From: Bacillota bacterium | GTDB lineage: Bacteria; Bacillota; Clostridia; Acetivibrionales; DTU013 | Length of the DNA: 64,000 nucleotides | Assembly (NCBI GenBank): GCA_023435305.1 | Contig: JAEYRV010000040.1 | Span: forward strand, 8,036 to 72,035 | Reading direction: 5' to 3' | In this document: one piece after another, positions 1 to 9,180 of the stretch | Position numbering within the stretch: position 1 is the stretch's first letter | Layout of the letters: each line of letters opens with the position of its first letter | Position numbers and translations under genes: made by a program | Notes under the pieces: generated by a model | The model's input: only the letters and a program-made list of their open reading frames with translations | Told to the model about the DNA's origin: nothing | Databases searched by the model: none

Positions 1-1519
1 GAATTTCGATGACCTTCTCGGGGTATGAAATAAGCACTGACTCTGTTATCTCAAATTCGAGATATCTGCTGTCAAACCCCGTTTCCTGCAAGACTCTTTT
101 GACCATATTGACAAAAGACGGCTGGACTATCTGTACCACTGAAATATTAATAGTCAGTTTAAAATCCATCTGGCTGGCCGCCTGCATCTGTCTGAACCTG
201 TTCAGGACTGTTCTCATGATCCATTCACCGATCTCGATTATCAGGCCTGTCTCCTCCGCTATCGGAATAAACTGTGACGGACTGACATGGCCAAGACTTT
301 CAGAATACCATCTGCAAAGCGCCTCAAATCCCCTGATGCGTCCTGTATCACAGAAGTATTGCGGCTGGAAAACAAGATAGAGCTCTTTATTATTCAATGC
401 TGATTTTAACCCGTTCTCAATTCGGGACTTGTTAAGCAAACTGGTTTGCATCTCGCTGCAGAAAAAGCTGATGCCGTTTTTTCCGGATTTTTTTATCGAA
501 TGCATCGCTATATCTGCATTTTTCAGCAGATCCTCGGTTGTCTCTCCGTCCACAGGGAAAATCGATATCCCAAAGCTTGCATTGATGAAAAATTCCTTGT
601 TTTCACACCTGCATACCTCGGCTATTGCAGTTTTAAAGTCATTGACATATTTGAGTATCTCCTCACGGCTCATCTCCCGCCGGACAAGCAAGGCAAATTC
701 ATCACCGCCGAGACGCCCGACCACATCCTTTTCGTCAAGCCTGCTTTTTAATCGTTCGGCAATGGTCTGCAATATCCTGTCGCCTATATGATGACCCATA
801 ATGTCATTTATTTCTTTGAAATTATCGATATCAATGAATATAAATGAAAATCCGGTGCTGTTAACACCTGAATAATGGATAAGCATGTCCAGCTTCTTTA
901 TTATCATTTTCCTGTTGGGCAGTCCCGTCAGAGTATCATAAAAGGCCATGTATTCAAGCTTTTTCTTGTTTTCATTCATCAGACTGTTATATTTGACAAG
1001 CTGTTGATTCTGCCTGCTCAATTCGTCCTTGGAGGCCGATATTTCTTCATACAGGGAGGTGATCTCCTCTTTCTGCTCTGACAGCATCTTAAAGTAACTG
1101 AAAATACCCTTTTTATAGTAGTAGATCACTATGCAAATAATAATTGCGCCAAAATATGTGATAGCGCCCGGTAAAGCATCCAGATCACTACCCATGATGA
1201 TACCGAGGAAGGCAAAGCAGATACCTGTTATATTCAACAAAACAGATGCTGTAAACCCCCTTTTTCCGGTACTGATCGCCAGGTAGACAGTACAAAGCAG
1301 CTGTACCTGTGATGCAAGGCCTCTATATACATAATCGCTCATTATAACGCCAAAAAGTTTGAACTGAGTCCCAACATTATCGGCAGTATCTCTCAGGAAA
1401 AAAACCAGGGCAATGTAGACAGCCGAGCAAACAGCAATCATGATCCACTCGATTGCAGGGCTTTTAGAAACTATGTTAACGTCAGCCGGCTGTACATCAG
1501 TATTTCCGCTTACACGCAT
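1..1519 (-). CDS. Membrane GGDEF/EAL cyclic-di-GMP protein (3' end outside window)
   Basis: This gene runs off the left edge; about 506 codons are visible from the ATG at 1519, preceded by a GAGAGG ribosome binding site. Residues 20-135 contain several hydrophobic segments that look like a membrane sensor. A charged, coiled-coil-like linker covers about 140-190. A GGDEF domain follows, with an intact GGDEF motif at residues 271-275. An EAL domain begins near 375, with EAL at 399-401, and continues to the edge with the family landmarks NIS and EITES. The R of the RxxD product-inhibition site before GGDEF appears to be missing (DEKD at that position). The visible residues fit both diguanylate cyclase and phosphodiesterase activity, but the last catalytic EAL residues are outside the window, so the net activity is unknown. 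Confidence 0.93.
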   Translation of the reverse strand, partial: MRVSGNTDVQPADVNIVSKSPAIEWIMIAVCSAVYIALVFFLRDTADNVGTQFKLFGVIMSDYVYRGLASQVQLLCTVYLAISTGKRGFTASVLLNITGICFAFLGIIMGSDLDALPGAITYFGAIIICIVIYYYKKGIFSYFKMLSEQKEEITSLYEEISASKDELSRQNQQLVKYNSLMNENKKKLEYMAFYDTLTGLPNRKMIIKKLDMLIHYSGVNSTGFSFIFIDIDNFKEINDIMGHHIGDRILQTIAERLKSRLDEKDVVGRLGGDEFALLVRREMSREEILKYVNDFKTAIAEVCRCENKEFFINASFGISIFPVDGETTEDLLKNADIAMHSIKKSGKNGISFFCSEMQTSLLNKSRIENGLKSALNNKELYLVFQPQYFCDTGRIRGFEALCRWYSESLGHVSPSQFIPIAEETGLIIEIGEWIMRTVLNRFRQMQAASQMDFKLTINISVVQIVQPSFVNMVKRVLQETGFDSRYLEFEITESVLISYPEKVIEI

Positions 1520-1636
1520 TCAATACCTCTCGTTCAAACGTGATTTTTCACTTCCGACCGCTTACATCTACATTATACCAATAAGTAATAAAATAAATCA
1601 ATACAGAGCAATGAACGATAGTTCATCGGTGCCGTA

Positions 1637-1912
1637 TCATTTTTTGATCTCACTGCCTGTCAGCAGTATTTCAAACTTGTCGAACCAGACCTTCTCTATG
1701 AATTGTTCAGATGAAAAAAAAGTTTTACGGAAAACAGCAAGCTCCTTTGTGTTTTTCTTCAGCCAAAGAGGCACAGGTATTTCAAGGGCAGAACACAGCT
1801 CCACAAGACAGTTCTCCAGTTTATCCCTGAAGCTGTGCTCGCCGTCATTATCCTGCGAAGTGCCTTCCCTCACGATTCTTCCTTCAACCAGCAGCTTGCC
1901 ATTGAGTGTCAA
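1637..1912 (-). CDS. Conserved small protein of unknown function, 91 aa
   Basis: I do not know a function. The start is taken as TTG at 1912, because a TAA lies directly before it in frame and a GGCGG-type ribosome binding site sits upstream. The protein is soluble and mixed in charge, with a central stretch (IPVPLWLKKNTKE) followed by aromatic and charged residues, which resembles short conserved proteins I recall from Clostridia. It lies 38 bases behind cimA on the same strand and could be the last gene of the ilv-leu transcript. No membrane segment, signal peptide or metal motif is visible. Confidence 0.7.
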   Translation of the reverse strand: MTLNGKLLVEGRIVREGTSQDNDGEHSFRDKLENCLVELCSALEIPVPLWLKKNTKELAVFRKTFFSSEQFIEKVWFDKFEILLTGSEIKK

Positions 1913-1950
1913 TTAATTTCCGCCTTTCACAATGAAGTACATTCGTCTAG

Positions 1951-3513
1951 CTATATGCTGCCAAGCTTGTATTCTATAGAATCGACCAATGCCTTCCAGC
2001 TGGCCTCTATTATATCTGTTGAAACACCTATCGTAGTCCATACCTCGCTGCCGTCTGTGGATTCGATCAGTACTCTTACCCTCGCTGCCGTTGCTGCAGT
2101 TGAATCCAGTACTCTTACCTTGTAGTCCGTCAATTTCATCTCATGTATTACAGGATAGAATCTGGACAATGCCTTTCTGACTGCGTTATCGAGAGCATTT
2201 ACCGGGCCGTCGCCCTCTGCTGCCGTTATTTCTTCCTGATCTCCCACCTTGACCTTTATCATTGCAGATGAATTGCGCTCGTTGGCTTTTGCGGGTTCGT
2301 TCACTATGACCTTGAAATCCTTGAGCTCGAAAGACGGCTTGTACTTGCCCAGTACCTTTCTCACTATCAGCTCAAAGGAGCTTTCGGCGCCTTCATACTG
2401 ATATCCCTCATGCTCCATTTCCTTGAGCTTTTCAAGGATCAGCCTGGTTTCCGGCGCATCCTTCGTGATATCAGGCACAATATTCCTGACCATATTCAAT
2501 ACTGCGCTTCTGCCTGCAACCTCTGACATGAGGAATGCTCTTTCATTCCCGACAAGTCCCGGTTCCATAAGCTCATATGCTGCCGAATTCTTTACGACAG
2601 CATCAGCATGCATTCCTGCCTTGTGTGCAAATGCTGATCTGCCCACATAGGGTGCCCTCTCATCATGGATCACGTTAGCGATTTCGCTGACTGCCCGGGC
2701 TACAGTCGTCATCTCTGCCATATTCTCTTCAGGTATGCAGCTGCAGTCCATTTTCAGCTGTAGGGTAGGTATGATGGAACAAAGGTTGGCATTACCGCAC
2801 CTTTCACCAAACCCGTTTATAGTGCCCTGCACCTGTGTCGCACCTGCCTGCACAGCCATTATAGTCCCTGCCACCGCCATACCGGTGTCGTTATGTGTAT
2901 GGATGCCGATAGGTATGTCGAATTCTGCAACCACCTTCCCCGTAATGTCAAAAATATCCATGGGGAGACATCCGCCTTTGGTGTCACAGAGGCAAAGGCA
3001 GTCCGCACCGGCCTCTGCTGCTGCTCTCAATGTATCCATTGCGTAAACAGGGTCAGAAAAGTATCCGTCAAAAAAGTGTTCTGCATCGTATACTACTTCC
3101 TTGCCCATGTCCTTGAAATACTTGATCGTATCAAATATCATCCTGATATTTTCATCAAGAGTCGTTTTCAGTATATCGGTGACCTGGAAATCCCATGACT
3201 TGCCGAACAAGACTACCGCATCGGTGCCGGCCTTCAACAGTGATTTGACATTGGCGTCTTCCTCCACGGGTATCCCGACTCTTCTGGTGCTGCCAAATGC
3301 GATCAGCCTGGCATGCTGAAGCTTCATCTTACCTGCTCTCTCGAAGAATTCCAGATCCTTTGGATTTGATCCGGGATTGCCTGCTTCGATATAGGCAACA
3401 CCCAGTGAATCAAGCCTTTTCACTATCTTCAGCTTGTCTTCAACCGTATATGAAATTCCCTGCGCCTGTGCTCCATCTCTCAGAGTGGAATCCAGAACTA
3501 CGATTTTTTTCAT
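1951..3513 (-). CDS. cimA: (R)-citramalate synthase
   Basis: This 520-residue enzyme condenses acetyl-CoA with pyruvate to citramalate, the first step of threonine-independent isoleucine synthesis. The N-terminus has the HMGL-like motif LDSTLRDGAQAQGISY. The metal-binding HTHND motif lies near residue 205, and a LeuA-type dimerisation/regulatory domain covers roughly 380-515. The AQ residues after LRDG and the overall pattern fit the CimA clade better than LeuA; the upstream neighbour is the true LeuA type. Its ATG overlaps the leuA stop codon by four bases, which indicates translational coupling. Substrate choice is inferred from family resemblance, not proven. Confidence 0.9.
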   Translation of the reverse strand: MKKIVVLDSTLRDGAQAQGISYTVEDKLKIVKRLDSLGVAYIEAGNPGSNPKDLEFFERAGKMKLQHARLIAFGSTRRVGIPVEEDANVKSLLKAGTDAVVLFGKSWDFQVTDILKTTLDENIRMIFDTIKYFKDMGKEVVYDAEHFFDGYFSDPVYAMDTLRAAAEAGADCLCLCDTKGGCLPMDIFDITGKVVAEFDIPIGIHTHNDTGMAVAGTIMAVQAGATQVQGTINGFGERCGNANLCSIIPTLQLKMDCSCIPEENMAEMTTVARAVSEIANVIHDERAPYVGRSAFAHKAGMHADAVVKNSAAYELMEPGLVGNERAFLMSEVAGRSAVLNMVRNIVPDITKDAPETRLILEKLKEMEHEGYQYEGAESSFELIVRKVLGKYKPSFELKDFKVIVNEPAKANERNSSAMIKVKVGDQEEITAAEGDGPVNALDNAVRKALSRFYPVIHEMKLTDYKVRVLDSTAATAARVRVLIESTDGSEVWTTIGVSTDIIEASWKALVDSIEYKLGSI

Positions 3514-5054
3514 ATTGTTTCCCTTCCCTCCGAAGCGCCCTTGCCATGATCGTTCACTACCCTGTTGATCGCATTTATATATGCCTTGACGCTGGCTTCA
3601 ATAACGTCAGTACTGACACCTCTGCCAACGTAGATCTTATTGTCCTTCATTACTCTGACCGTAGCCTCGCCAAGGGCGTCAGTACCCTCTGTCACTCCCT
3701 TGAGGCTGTAATCCTGCAGCTCCATCTCAAAGCCAACTGTTCTCTCAATCGCCTTGAATGCGGCATTTATAGGTCCGTCTCCGGTAGCCGCTTCCATAAC
3801 AGGTTCTCCGTTTCTGAACATGCTCACTGTGGCTGTGGCAATGACCTTGTTGCCGCTGTTGATCTGGAAGCTGTCGAGCTTGTAGACTTCAGCGACCTCC
3901 AACACCTTTTCTCCCACCAGAGCCTCGATATCTCTGTCCGTAACAGCCTTTTTCTTGTCGGCCAGCTCCTTGAACTTCTCAAATGCCCGGGTTATTGCCT
4001 CAGCAGTCAGGTTATATCCCATTTCCCTGAGTCTCTCCTCAAACGCATGCCTTCCCGAAAGCTTGCCAAGGATCATTCTGTTTTGAGAAAGGCCGATGGA
4101 TTCAGGCGTCATTATCTCATAGGTGCTCTTTTCAGCCAATACACCATGCTGATGTATGCCCGATTCATGGGCAAACGCATTGGCTCCCACTATTGCCTTA
4201 TTGGGATGCAGAGCCACTCCCGTCAGATTGCTGACAAGCTTACTGGTCCTGTATATCTGCTTTGTATCAATATTGTGCGCCAGTTCGCCGTAATAGTCCT
4301 TCCTTGTCTCAAGGCCCATTATCAGCTCTTCCATCGAGGCATTTCCGGCTCGCTCGCCAAGTCCGTTGATGGTGCATTCCACCTGGGTAGCCCCGTTCAT
4401 TACAGCCGCCAGTGAGTTGGCGACGGCAAGCCCGAGGTCATTGTGACAGTGGACGCTTATATCCGTTTTATCGATTCCTCTTACATTTTCCTTAATACCT
4501 TTTATTATCAGTCCGAATTCCTCCGGTGATGAATAGCCTACAGTGTCCGGTATATTCACGACAGTCGCTCCTGCCTTGATCACTTCCTCGATTATCCTGT
4601 AAAGGAATTCGATCCTGGTCCTGCTGGCATCCTCTGCTGAAAATTCCACATCGCCGCAGTATTTCTTCGCATACCTCACCATTGCGGCGGCACGCTCAAG
4701 CACCTGCTCCTCAGTCATCTTCAGTTTATATTTCATATGGATATCAGAGGTAGCTATAAATGTGTGTATCCGAGGGTTCTCAGCATTGCACAAGGCCTCC
4801 CACGACCTGTCTATATCCTTTTCAACAGCTCTGCTGAGACTGGCGACAGAAGCTCCCTTTATATTATCTGCAATTGTCTTTACTGCCATGAAGTCCCCGG
4901 GTGACGAAATCGCAAAACCCGCCTCTATTACATCAACTCCAAGTTTGGCCAGCTGGCGTGCTATTTCAAGCTTTTCCTGTATATTCAGGCTGACTCCGGG
5001 GGTTTGCTCCCCGTCCCTCAATGTTGTGTCGAATATTCTGATTCGTGCAGACAT
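3510..5054 (-). CDS. leuA: 2-isopropylmalate synthase
   Basis: This 514-residue protein catalyses the first committed step of leucine synthesis, acetyl-CoA plus 2-oxoisovalerate to 2-isopropylmalate. FDTTLRDGEQTPGVSL near the N-terminus and HCHNDLGLA near residue 205 are the catalytic and divalent-metal motifs of the family. The C-terminal third (about 370-510) is the leucine-binding regulatory domain. An AAGGAGG ribosome binding site precedes the ATG at 5054. It sits between ilvC and cimA in a co-directional block, under the leucine-type T-box at 8455-8732. No leuB, leuC or leuD follows, so the remaining leucine enzymes must be elsewhere. Confidence 0.96.
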   Translation of the reverse strand: MSARIRIFDTTLRDGEQTPGVSLNIQEKLEIARQLAKLGVDVIEAGFAISSPGDFMAVKTIADNIKGASVASLSRAVEKDIDRSWEALCNAENPRIHTFIATSDIHMKYKLKMTEEQVLERAAAMVRYAKKYCGDVEFSAEDASRTRIEFLYRIIEEVIKAGATVVNIPDTVGYSSPEEFGLIIKGIKENVRGIDKTDISVHCHNDLGLAVANSLAAVMNGATQVECTINGLGERAGNASMEELIMGLETRKDYYGELAHNIDTKQIYRTSKLVSNLTGVALHPNKAIVGANAFAHESGIHQHGVLAEKSTYEIMTPESIGLSQNRMILGKLSGRHAFEERLREMGYNLTAEAITRAFEKFKELADKKKAVTDRDIEALVGEKVLEVAEVYKLDSFQINSGNKVIATATVSMFRNGEPVMEAATGDGPINAAFKAIERTVGFEMELQDYSLKGVTEGTDALGEATVRVMKDNKIYVGRGVSTDVIEASVKAYINAINRVVNDHGKGASEGRETI

Positions 5055-5176
5055 ACCATAAACCTCCTTCGATACCGGTTACAATGATCTCATATTTTAA
5101 ATATCCGGCGGTACTCTCCCGCCTTTTCTCTCTTATGCCCCGCTGCAGCTTATGTCCCGCTGCAGCTAGTTCCAAA

Positions 5177-6172
5177 TTACTTCTTGAGCCAGCTCATCAT
5201 CTTCCTGAGCTCCGTACCCACCTTTTCAAGCTGATGCTCGGATTCGCGGAGCCTTGTTGCAAGGAATTCCGCTCTTCCACCGGCCTTGTTCTCCGTGATC
5301 CATTTTGATGCAAAGGTTCCGTTTTGTATTTCAGAGAGTACTTTTTTCATTTCTTTTCTGGTGTCGTCAGTAATGATCCTTTTTCCTGTCATGTAATCGC
5401 CATACTCGGCCGTGTCACTGATAGAATATCTCATGTATGCATAGCCGCCCTGATTTATGAGATCGACTATGAGCTTCATCTCGTGGATGCACTCAAAGTA
5501 AGCTATCTCCGGCTGGTAGCCCGCCTGGACAAGTGTTTCGAAGCCTGCCTTCATCAGTTCGGTAACTCCTCCGCAAAGCACAGCCTGCTCTCCGAAAAGG
5601 TCGGTCTCGGTTTCTTCTCTGAAGGTGGTCTCCAGAATGCCTGCTCTTCCGGCGCCTATGCCTGATGCATATGCCAGAGCGTAGTCCTTTGCCTTGCCCG
5701 ATGCGTCCTGATATATGGCGATCAGAGCTGGTACGCCCCTGCCCTCGTTATACTGGCTTCTGACAGTATGTCCGGGGCCCTTTGGAGCTATCATTATAAC
5801 ATCGACGTACTCCGGAGGCTTTATCTGGTTAAAATGAATATTGAAGCCATGGGCAAATGCGAGTATGTCTCCATCCTTCAGACTAGGTGCGATGTCCTTG
5901 TAATACATGTCAGCCTGTGTCTGGTCAGGTGTCAGTATCATGATCAGGTCTCCTGCCTTTGCGGCTTCTGCCGTATCCATCACCGTCAGTCCGTCCGCCT
6001 CTGCCTGTTTCCTTCTTGCCGAGCCCGGAGCAAGCCCAACTACTACATTGACTCCACTGTCCTTAAGGTTCTGTGCGTGTGCATGTCCCTGACTTCCATA
6101 TCCGATCACTGCAACTGTCTTCCCCTTTAATAATCCGAGACTGCAGTCGCTGTCATAATACATCTTAGCCAT
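5177..6172 (-). CDS. ilvC: Ketol-acid reductoisomerase (class I)
   Basis: This 331-residue enzyme isomerises and reduces acetolactate or acetohydroxybutyrate to the dihydroxy acids of valine and isoleucine synthesis. The Rossmann motif VIGYGSQGHAHAQNL lies near residue 20, and the cofactor loop with several basic residues (GSARRK) suggests NADPH use. The knotted C-terminal domain carries the conserved acidic metal ligands, and the length is that of the short class I form. The start overlaps the end of ilvN by eight bases. A GAGGG ribosome binding site lies inside the ilvN tail. Confidence 0.97.
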   Translation of the reverse strand: MAKMYYDSDCSLGLLKGKTVAVIGYGSQGHAHAQNLKDSGVNVVVGLAPGSARRKQAEADGLTVMDTAEAAKAGDLIMILTPDQTQADMYYKDIAPSLKDGDILAFAHGFNIHFNQIKPPEYVDVIMIAPKGPGHTVRSQYNEGRGVPALIAIYQDASGKAKDYALAYASGIGAGRAGILETTFREETETDLFGEQAVLCGGVTELMKAGFETLVQAGYQPEIAYFECIHEMKLIVDLINQGGYAYMRYSISDTAEYGDYMTGKRIITDDTRKEMKKVLSEIQNGTFASKWITENKAGGRAEFLATRLRESEHQLEKVGTELRKMMSWLKK

Positions 6173-6689
6173 TTATCTCGCCCTCCTCGTTATTAGTTAC
6201 TTTTATGATTCGATTGCCTCTTTCGATAGCAATGGTACCCGTTCTCACTATTTCCTTTATTCCAAACTGACGGAGCATATCCTCAAGTGCATCGACCTTG
6301 TCACCGCTGCCCGAAGCCTCGATGGTGAGCGTGGTCTTGGATACATCCACGATCTTTGCCCTGAAGATCTCCACAAGCTGTACTATCTCGCTTCTGGTGG
6401 CGGCATTTGCTGAAACCTTTATCAGGGAAAGCTCACGTGTTATGGACTCATGCTTGTCGAGCCTTTTTATCTTGATGACGTCCACCAGCTTGTTCAGCTG
6501 CTTGCTGACCTGCTCCACGATATATTCGTCCCCGTCCACCACAATGGTCATCCTTGAGATCTCCGGATTCTCCGTGACTCCCACCGCCAGGCTGTCGATA
6601 TTGAAGCCCCTCCTGCTGAAAAGACCTGCTACTCTTGAAAGTACGCCGGCATGGTTTTCCACCAGTACCGATAATGTATATTTGGACAT
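6165..6689 (-). CDS. ilvN: Acetolactate synthase small regulatory subunit
   Basis: This 174-residue regulatory subunit binds the large subunit IlvB and gives valine feedback control. An ACT domain with the pattern LVENHAGVLSRVAGLFSRRG lies at the N-terminus, and the typical C-terminal domain follows. I chose the ATG at 6689, because the sequence before it (AAAGGAGAAGAGGAA) is a strong ribosome binding site. An upstream in-frame TTG at 6707 would put that site inside the coding region. The gene lies 93 bases after ilvB and overlaps ilvC. The symbol ilvH is also used for this family. Confidence 0.95.
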   Translation of the reverse strand: MSKYTLSVLVENHAGVLSRVAGLFSRRGFNIDSLAVGVTENPEISRMTIVVDGDEYIVEQVSKQLNKLVDVIKIKRLDKHESITRELSLIKVSANAATRSEIVQLVEIFRAKIVDVSKTTLTIEASGSGDKVDALEDMLRQFGIKEIVRTGTIAIERGNRIIKVTNNEEGEING

Positions 6690-6782
6690 TTCCTCTTCTC
6701 CTTTCAAGTCCCGGATCGCACTAATACTGTGCGTATCTCTCTATATAAATCATTAATGAATGATCCATTTTATCTGCCATGA

Positions 6783-8423
6783 TCACAGAGTCGGTTCCAT
6801 CGGATCGACCATGCACTCCAGCAGATAGGGTCCCTTTGCACCTGCCAGCCGCTCCAGCGCTGATTTTATCTGATCGCCGGATGAGATCCTCTCCCCGCCG
6901 AAACCATATGCGGCGGCTAAGGCCACAAAGTCCGGGTTGTTGTCAAGACATACCTGCGAATATCTGCCTTCGTGCTTTGCAAACTGCAGCTCACGTACCA
7001 TTCCAAGGCGGCAGTTATTGAACAGCACGATTTTTACATCAATACTGTGCTGCTTCATTGTCCCCAGTTCCTGCATGGACATCTGAAAGCTGCCGTCACC
7101 GCTTATCACGACAACCGGTGCACCGGGCTTTCCGAGTTTCGCTCCTATGGCTGCCGGCAGCCCGTAGCCCATTGTTCCCAACCCGCCAGAGGTAATGAAG
7201 GTCTTGGGCATGCGTACCTTAAAATTGTTTGCGGTCCATATCTGATTCTGCCCTACCTCTGTTGCCACTACAGCATCCTCCGGCAGGTAATCCGCCAGCT
7301 GGGACAGGACCTTCCTGGGATCTATAAATCCGGTCCCTTCATACTTATCTGCCATAGCCGACGTCTTCTCCCGGGCCTTCTGCTTTCTGTCAGTCAACTC
7401 ATCGAGCCATTCCCTGTCATCAGAGGCTTTAACATACTCAAGCATATCACTCAGCGTCAGTCTCAGATCCCCAACCAACGGTATCGATACGTCGATGTTT
7501 TTCCCGATCTCGGCCGGGTCTATATCAATGTGTATGATCCTTGCCTTTTTCCCCAGGGCGCTGGCGGCGCCTATTGCCCTGTCTCCGACTCTCGCGCCCA
7601 GTATCAGCACCAGGTCTGAGTGATGCAGCGCATGGTTGGCAGTCTGGCTGCCATGGGTGCCGACCATTCCGAAATGCAATGGATGATCAGACGGTATCGC
7701 TCCAATTCCCATCAATGTCGTAACAACAGGTATGTTCCTCTTTTCGGCAAGCTCCAGCATCTCGCCGGCGGCATCTGCCGATATCACTCCGCCTCCTGCA
7801 CATATGACCGGCCTTTTAGCCTCCTCCAGCGCCGCTGCGGCTTTCCTGATCTGCATCGGATGTCCCTTTACGGTAGGTTTGTACCCCTTTATTTCAACTG
7901 TTTGGGGAGCCTTATACTCAAATACGCTGGTCTGCACATCTATCGGTATATCTATCACCACCGGGCCCGGCCTGCCTGTAGCAGCAATATGGAATGCTTC
8001 CTTTATGATCCTCGGAAGCTCCTCGGCTGCCTTCACAAGGTAGCTGTGCTTGGTGAACGGCGCAGTCGCACCTGTTATATCTGCCTCCTGAAATGCATCG
8101 GTGCCTATCATGTCCCTTTTGACCTGGCCTGTGATGGCAATAATGGGTATACTGTCCATATATGCATTGGCGATCCCTGTTATAAGATTTGTCGCACCGG
8201 GTCCGGAGGTTGATACACAAACGCCGGGCTTCCCGGTAACACGGGCATATCCGTTGGCTGCATGTGCGGCCCCCTGCTCGTGACGGGTCAGTATATGCTT
8301 TATACTGCTGTTGAGCAATGCATCGTAAAACGGCGAGATCGCAGCGCCGGGATATCCGAATATGATATCGGTATTTTCAAGCTCAAGCGCTTTTATAATA
8401 GCTTCTGCTCCTGTTATCTTCAT
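6783..8423 (-). CDS. ilvB: Acetolactate synthase large catalytic subunit
   Basis: This 546-residue thiamine-diphosphate enzyme makes acetolactate from two pyruvates, or acetohydroxybutyrate from pyruvate and 2-oxobutyrate. The catalytic glutamate lies in RHEQGAAHAANGYA (E49). The ThDP-binding motif starts at GDGSFQMS and ends at NNCRLGM in the C-terminal third. The middle domain has the FAD-binding-type fold of this family. The ATG at 8423 is preceded by CGGAGGG. It is the first gene of the operon and begins about 30 bases after the T-box terminator hairpin. Confidence 0.97.
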   Translation of the reverse strand: MKITGAEAIIKALELENTDIIFGYPGAAISPFYDALLNSSIKHILTRHEQGAAHAANGYARVTGKPGVCVSTSGPGATNLITGIANAYMDSIPIIAITGQVKRDMIGTDAFQEADITGATAPFTKHSYLVKAAEELPRIIKEAFHIAATGRPGPVVIDIPIDVQTSVFEYKAPQTVEIKGYKPTVKGHPMQIRKAAAALEEAKRPVICAGGGVISADAAGEMLELAEKRNIPVVTTLMGIGAIPSDHPLHFGMVGTHGSQTANHALHHSDLVLILGARVGDRAIGAASALGKKARIIHIDIDPAEIGKNIDVSIPLVGDLRLTLSDMLEYVKASDDREWLDELTDRKQKAREKTSAMADKYEGTGFIDPRKVLSQLADYLPEDAVVATEVGQNQIWTANNFKVRMPKTFITSGGLGTMGYGLPAAIGAKLGKPGAPVVVISGDGSFQMSMQELGTMKQHSIDVKIVLFNNCRLGMVRELQFAKHEGRYSQVCLDNNPDFVALAAAYGFGGERISSGDQIKSALERLAGAKGPYLLECMVDPMEPTL

Positions 8424-8454
8424 ATCGTCCCTCCGTTTCCTCGTAATAAAATTA

Positions 8455-8732
8455 TAAAAAAACCCTCGTCAACTGCATTGCTGCAGGGACGAAGGGTATA
8501 ATCCATCGTGGTACCACCCTGATTCGGCAGGCATTTGCCCGCCCTCGGTAAGTACTGGTGTACTTGACTGTAACGCAGTCTGCGTCATCATCTTTGACAG
8601 ATCTTCGATGATGAAGCTCCGGAATGAGCTATACACAGTTCCTGTGCACCGGCTTTCACCAACCGCCGGCTCTCTTTGGCACCCAGTCCTGTCTTTTTTC
8701 CTTCATTGCACTGGCCCTATTCAAAATGATTG
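8455..8732 (-). promoter_or_regulatory. T-box leader, leucine type (specifier CUC)
   Basis: Read on the minus strand, the leader contains the T-box sequence AGGGTGGTACCACG (8520-8507). It is followed by a terminator hairpin (ACCCTTCGTC paired with GACGAGGGT) and a T run ending near 8456. Stem I features are visible upstream: AGAGAGCCGG and GGTTGGTGAAAGCCGG. The triplet before the A and the closing CCGGAGC strand is CTC at 8628-8626, a leucine codon. Uncharged tRNA-Leu should therefore stabilise the antiterminator and switch on ilvB-ilvN-ilvC-leuA-cimA. The T-box call is firm; the specifier call depends on hand alignment. Confidence 0.93.
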
Positions 8733-8738
8733 TATAAT

Positions 8739-8767
8739 ATTGTATCAGCACAGCAATGCGGTGTCAA
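8739..8767 (-). promoter_or_regulatory. Consensus sigma-A promoter of the ilv-leu operon
   Basis: TTGACA at 8768-8763 and TACAAT at 8744-8739 on the minus strand are about 17-18 bases apart. Transcription would begin near 8732, just before the T-box stem I. Confidence 0.85.
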
Positions 8768-8831
8768 TAAGATTTTTATCCTTTATTGCCTATTTAGCAG
8801 GCGCTTTTTTATGCTTTCCTGCATTAATGAC

Positions 8832-9119
8832 CTATAAATAGATCCTCTCATTCGTGTTGCCCTCAAATTTACCGATGCTGTACCCATAACAGAAGGATTG
8901 TCTCATACTCACGACAATGAGCGCCTTCAGGTATTCTCTTTCCTCTTTGTTCAGTCCTCTGTCCATCATTTCAATAAAATTTTTCGTCTTGTCCGCAGCA
9001 ATAAGCTTTATTGCCTCCCTGGTACCTGAAAGATCACCGTTGAGCTTCTCCCTCGCCTGCTTCAAATAGAGCTTCAGCGTTTTCTCAAAATCCAGGCTGT
9101 TTCCGGCTGAGCCTGCCAT
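8832..9119 (-). CDS. Small soluble protein of unknown function, 95 aa
   Basis: Not recognised. The ATG at 9119 has a strong AGGAGG ribosome binding site. The protein is mostly helical in appearance, rich in K, E and L, with a conserved-looking C-terminal segment (SMRQSFCYGYSIGKFEG). There is no signal peptide or membrane segment. It lies 61 bases downstream of the HtrA gene on the same strand with no obvious terminator between them, so the two may be co-transcribed. Confidence 0.72.
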   Translation of the reverse strand: MAGSAGNSLDFEKTLKLYLKQAREKLNGDLSGTREAIKLIAADKTKNFIEMMDRGLNKEEREYLKALIVVSMRQSFCYGYSIGKFEGNTNERIYL

Positions 9120-9180
9120 TAAGCCACCTCCTGCATGTATTCAGGAGTAATTGTTGCCAATTTATAGCCTGAAATATACG

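Noticed and set aside
3297..4415. Long plus-strand open frame of 372 codons
   Set aside because: It lies opposite leuA and the end of cimA, has no ribosome binding site, and its protein looks like antisense reading.
6972..7619. Plus-strand open frame of 215 codons inside ilvB
   Set aside because: Antisense reading of a clear, conserved ilvB gene.
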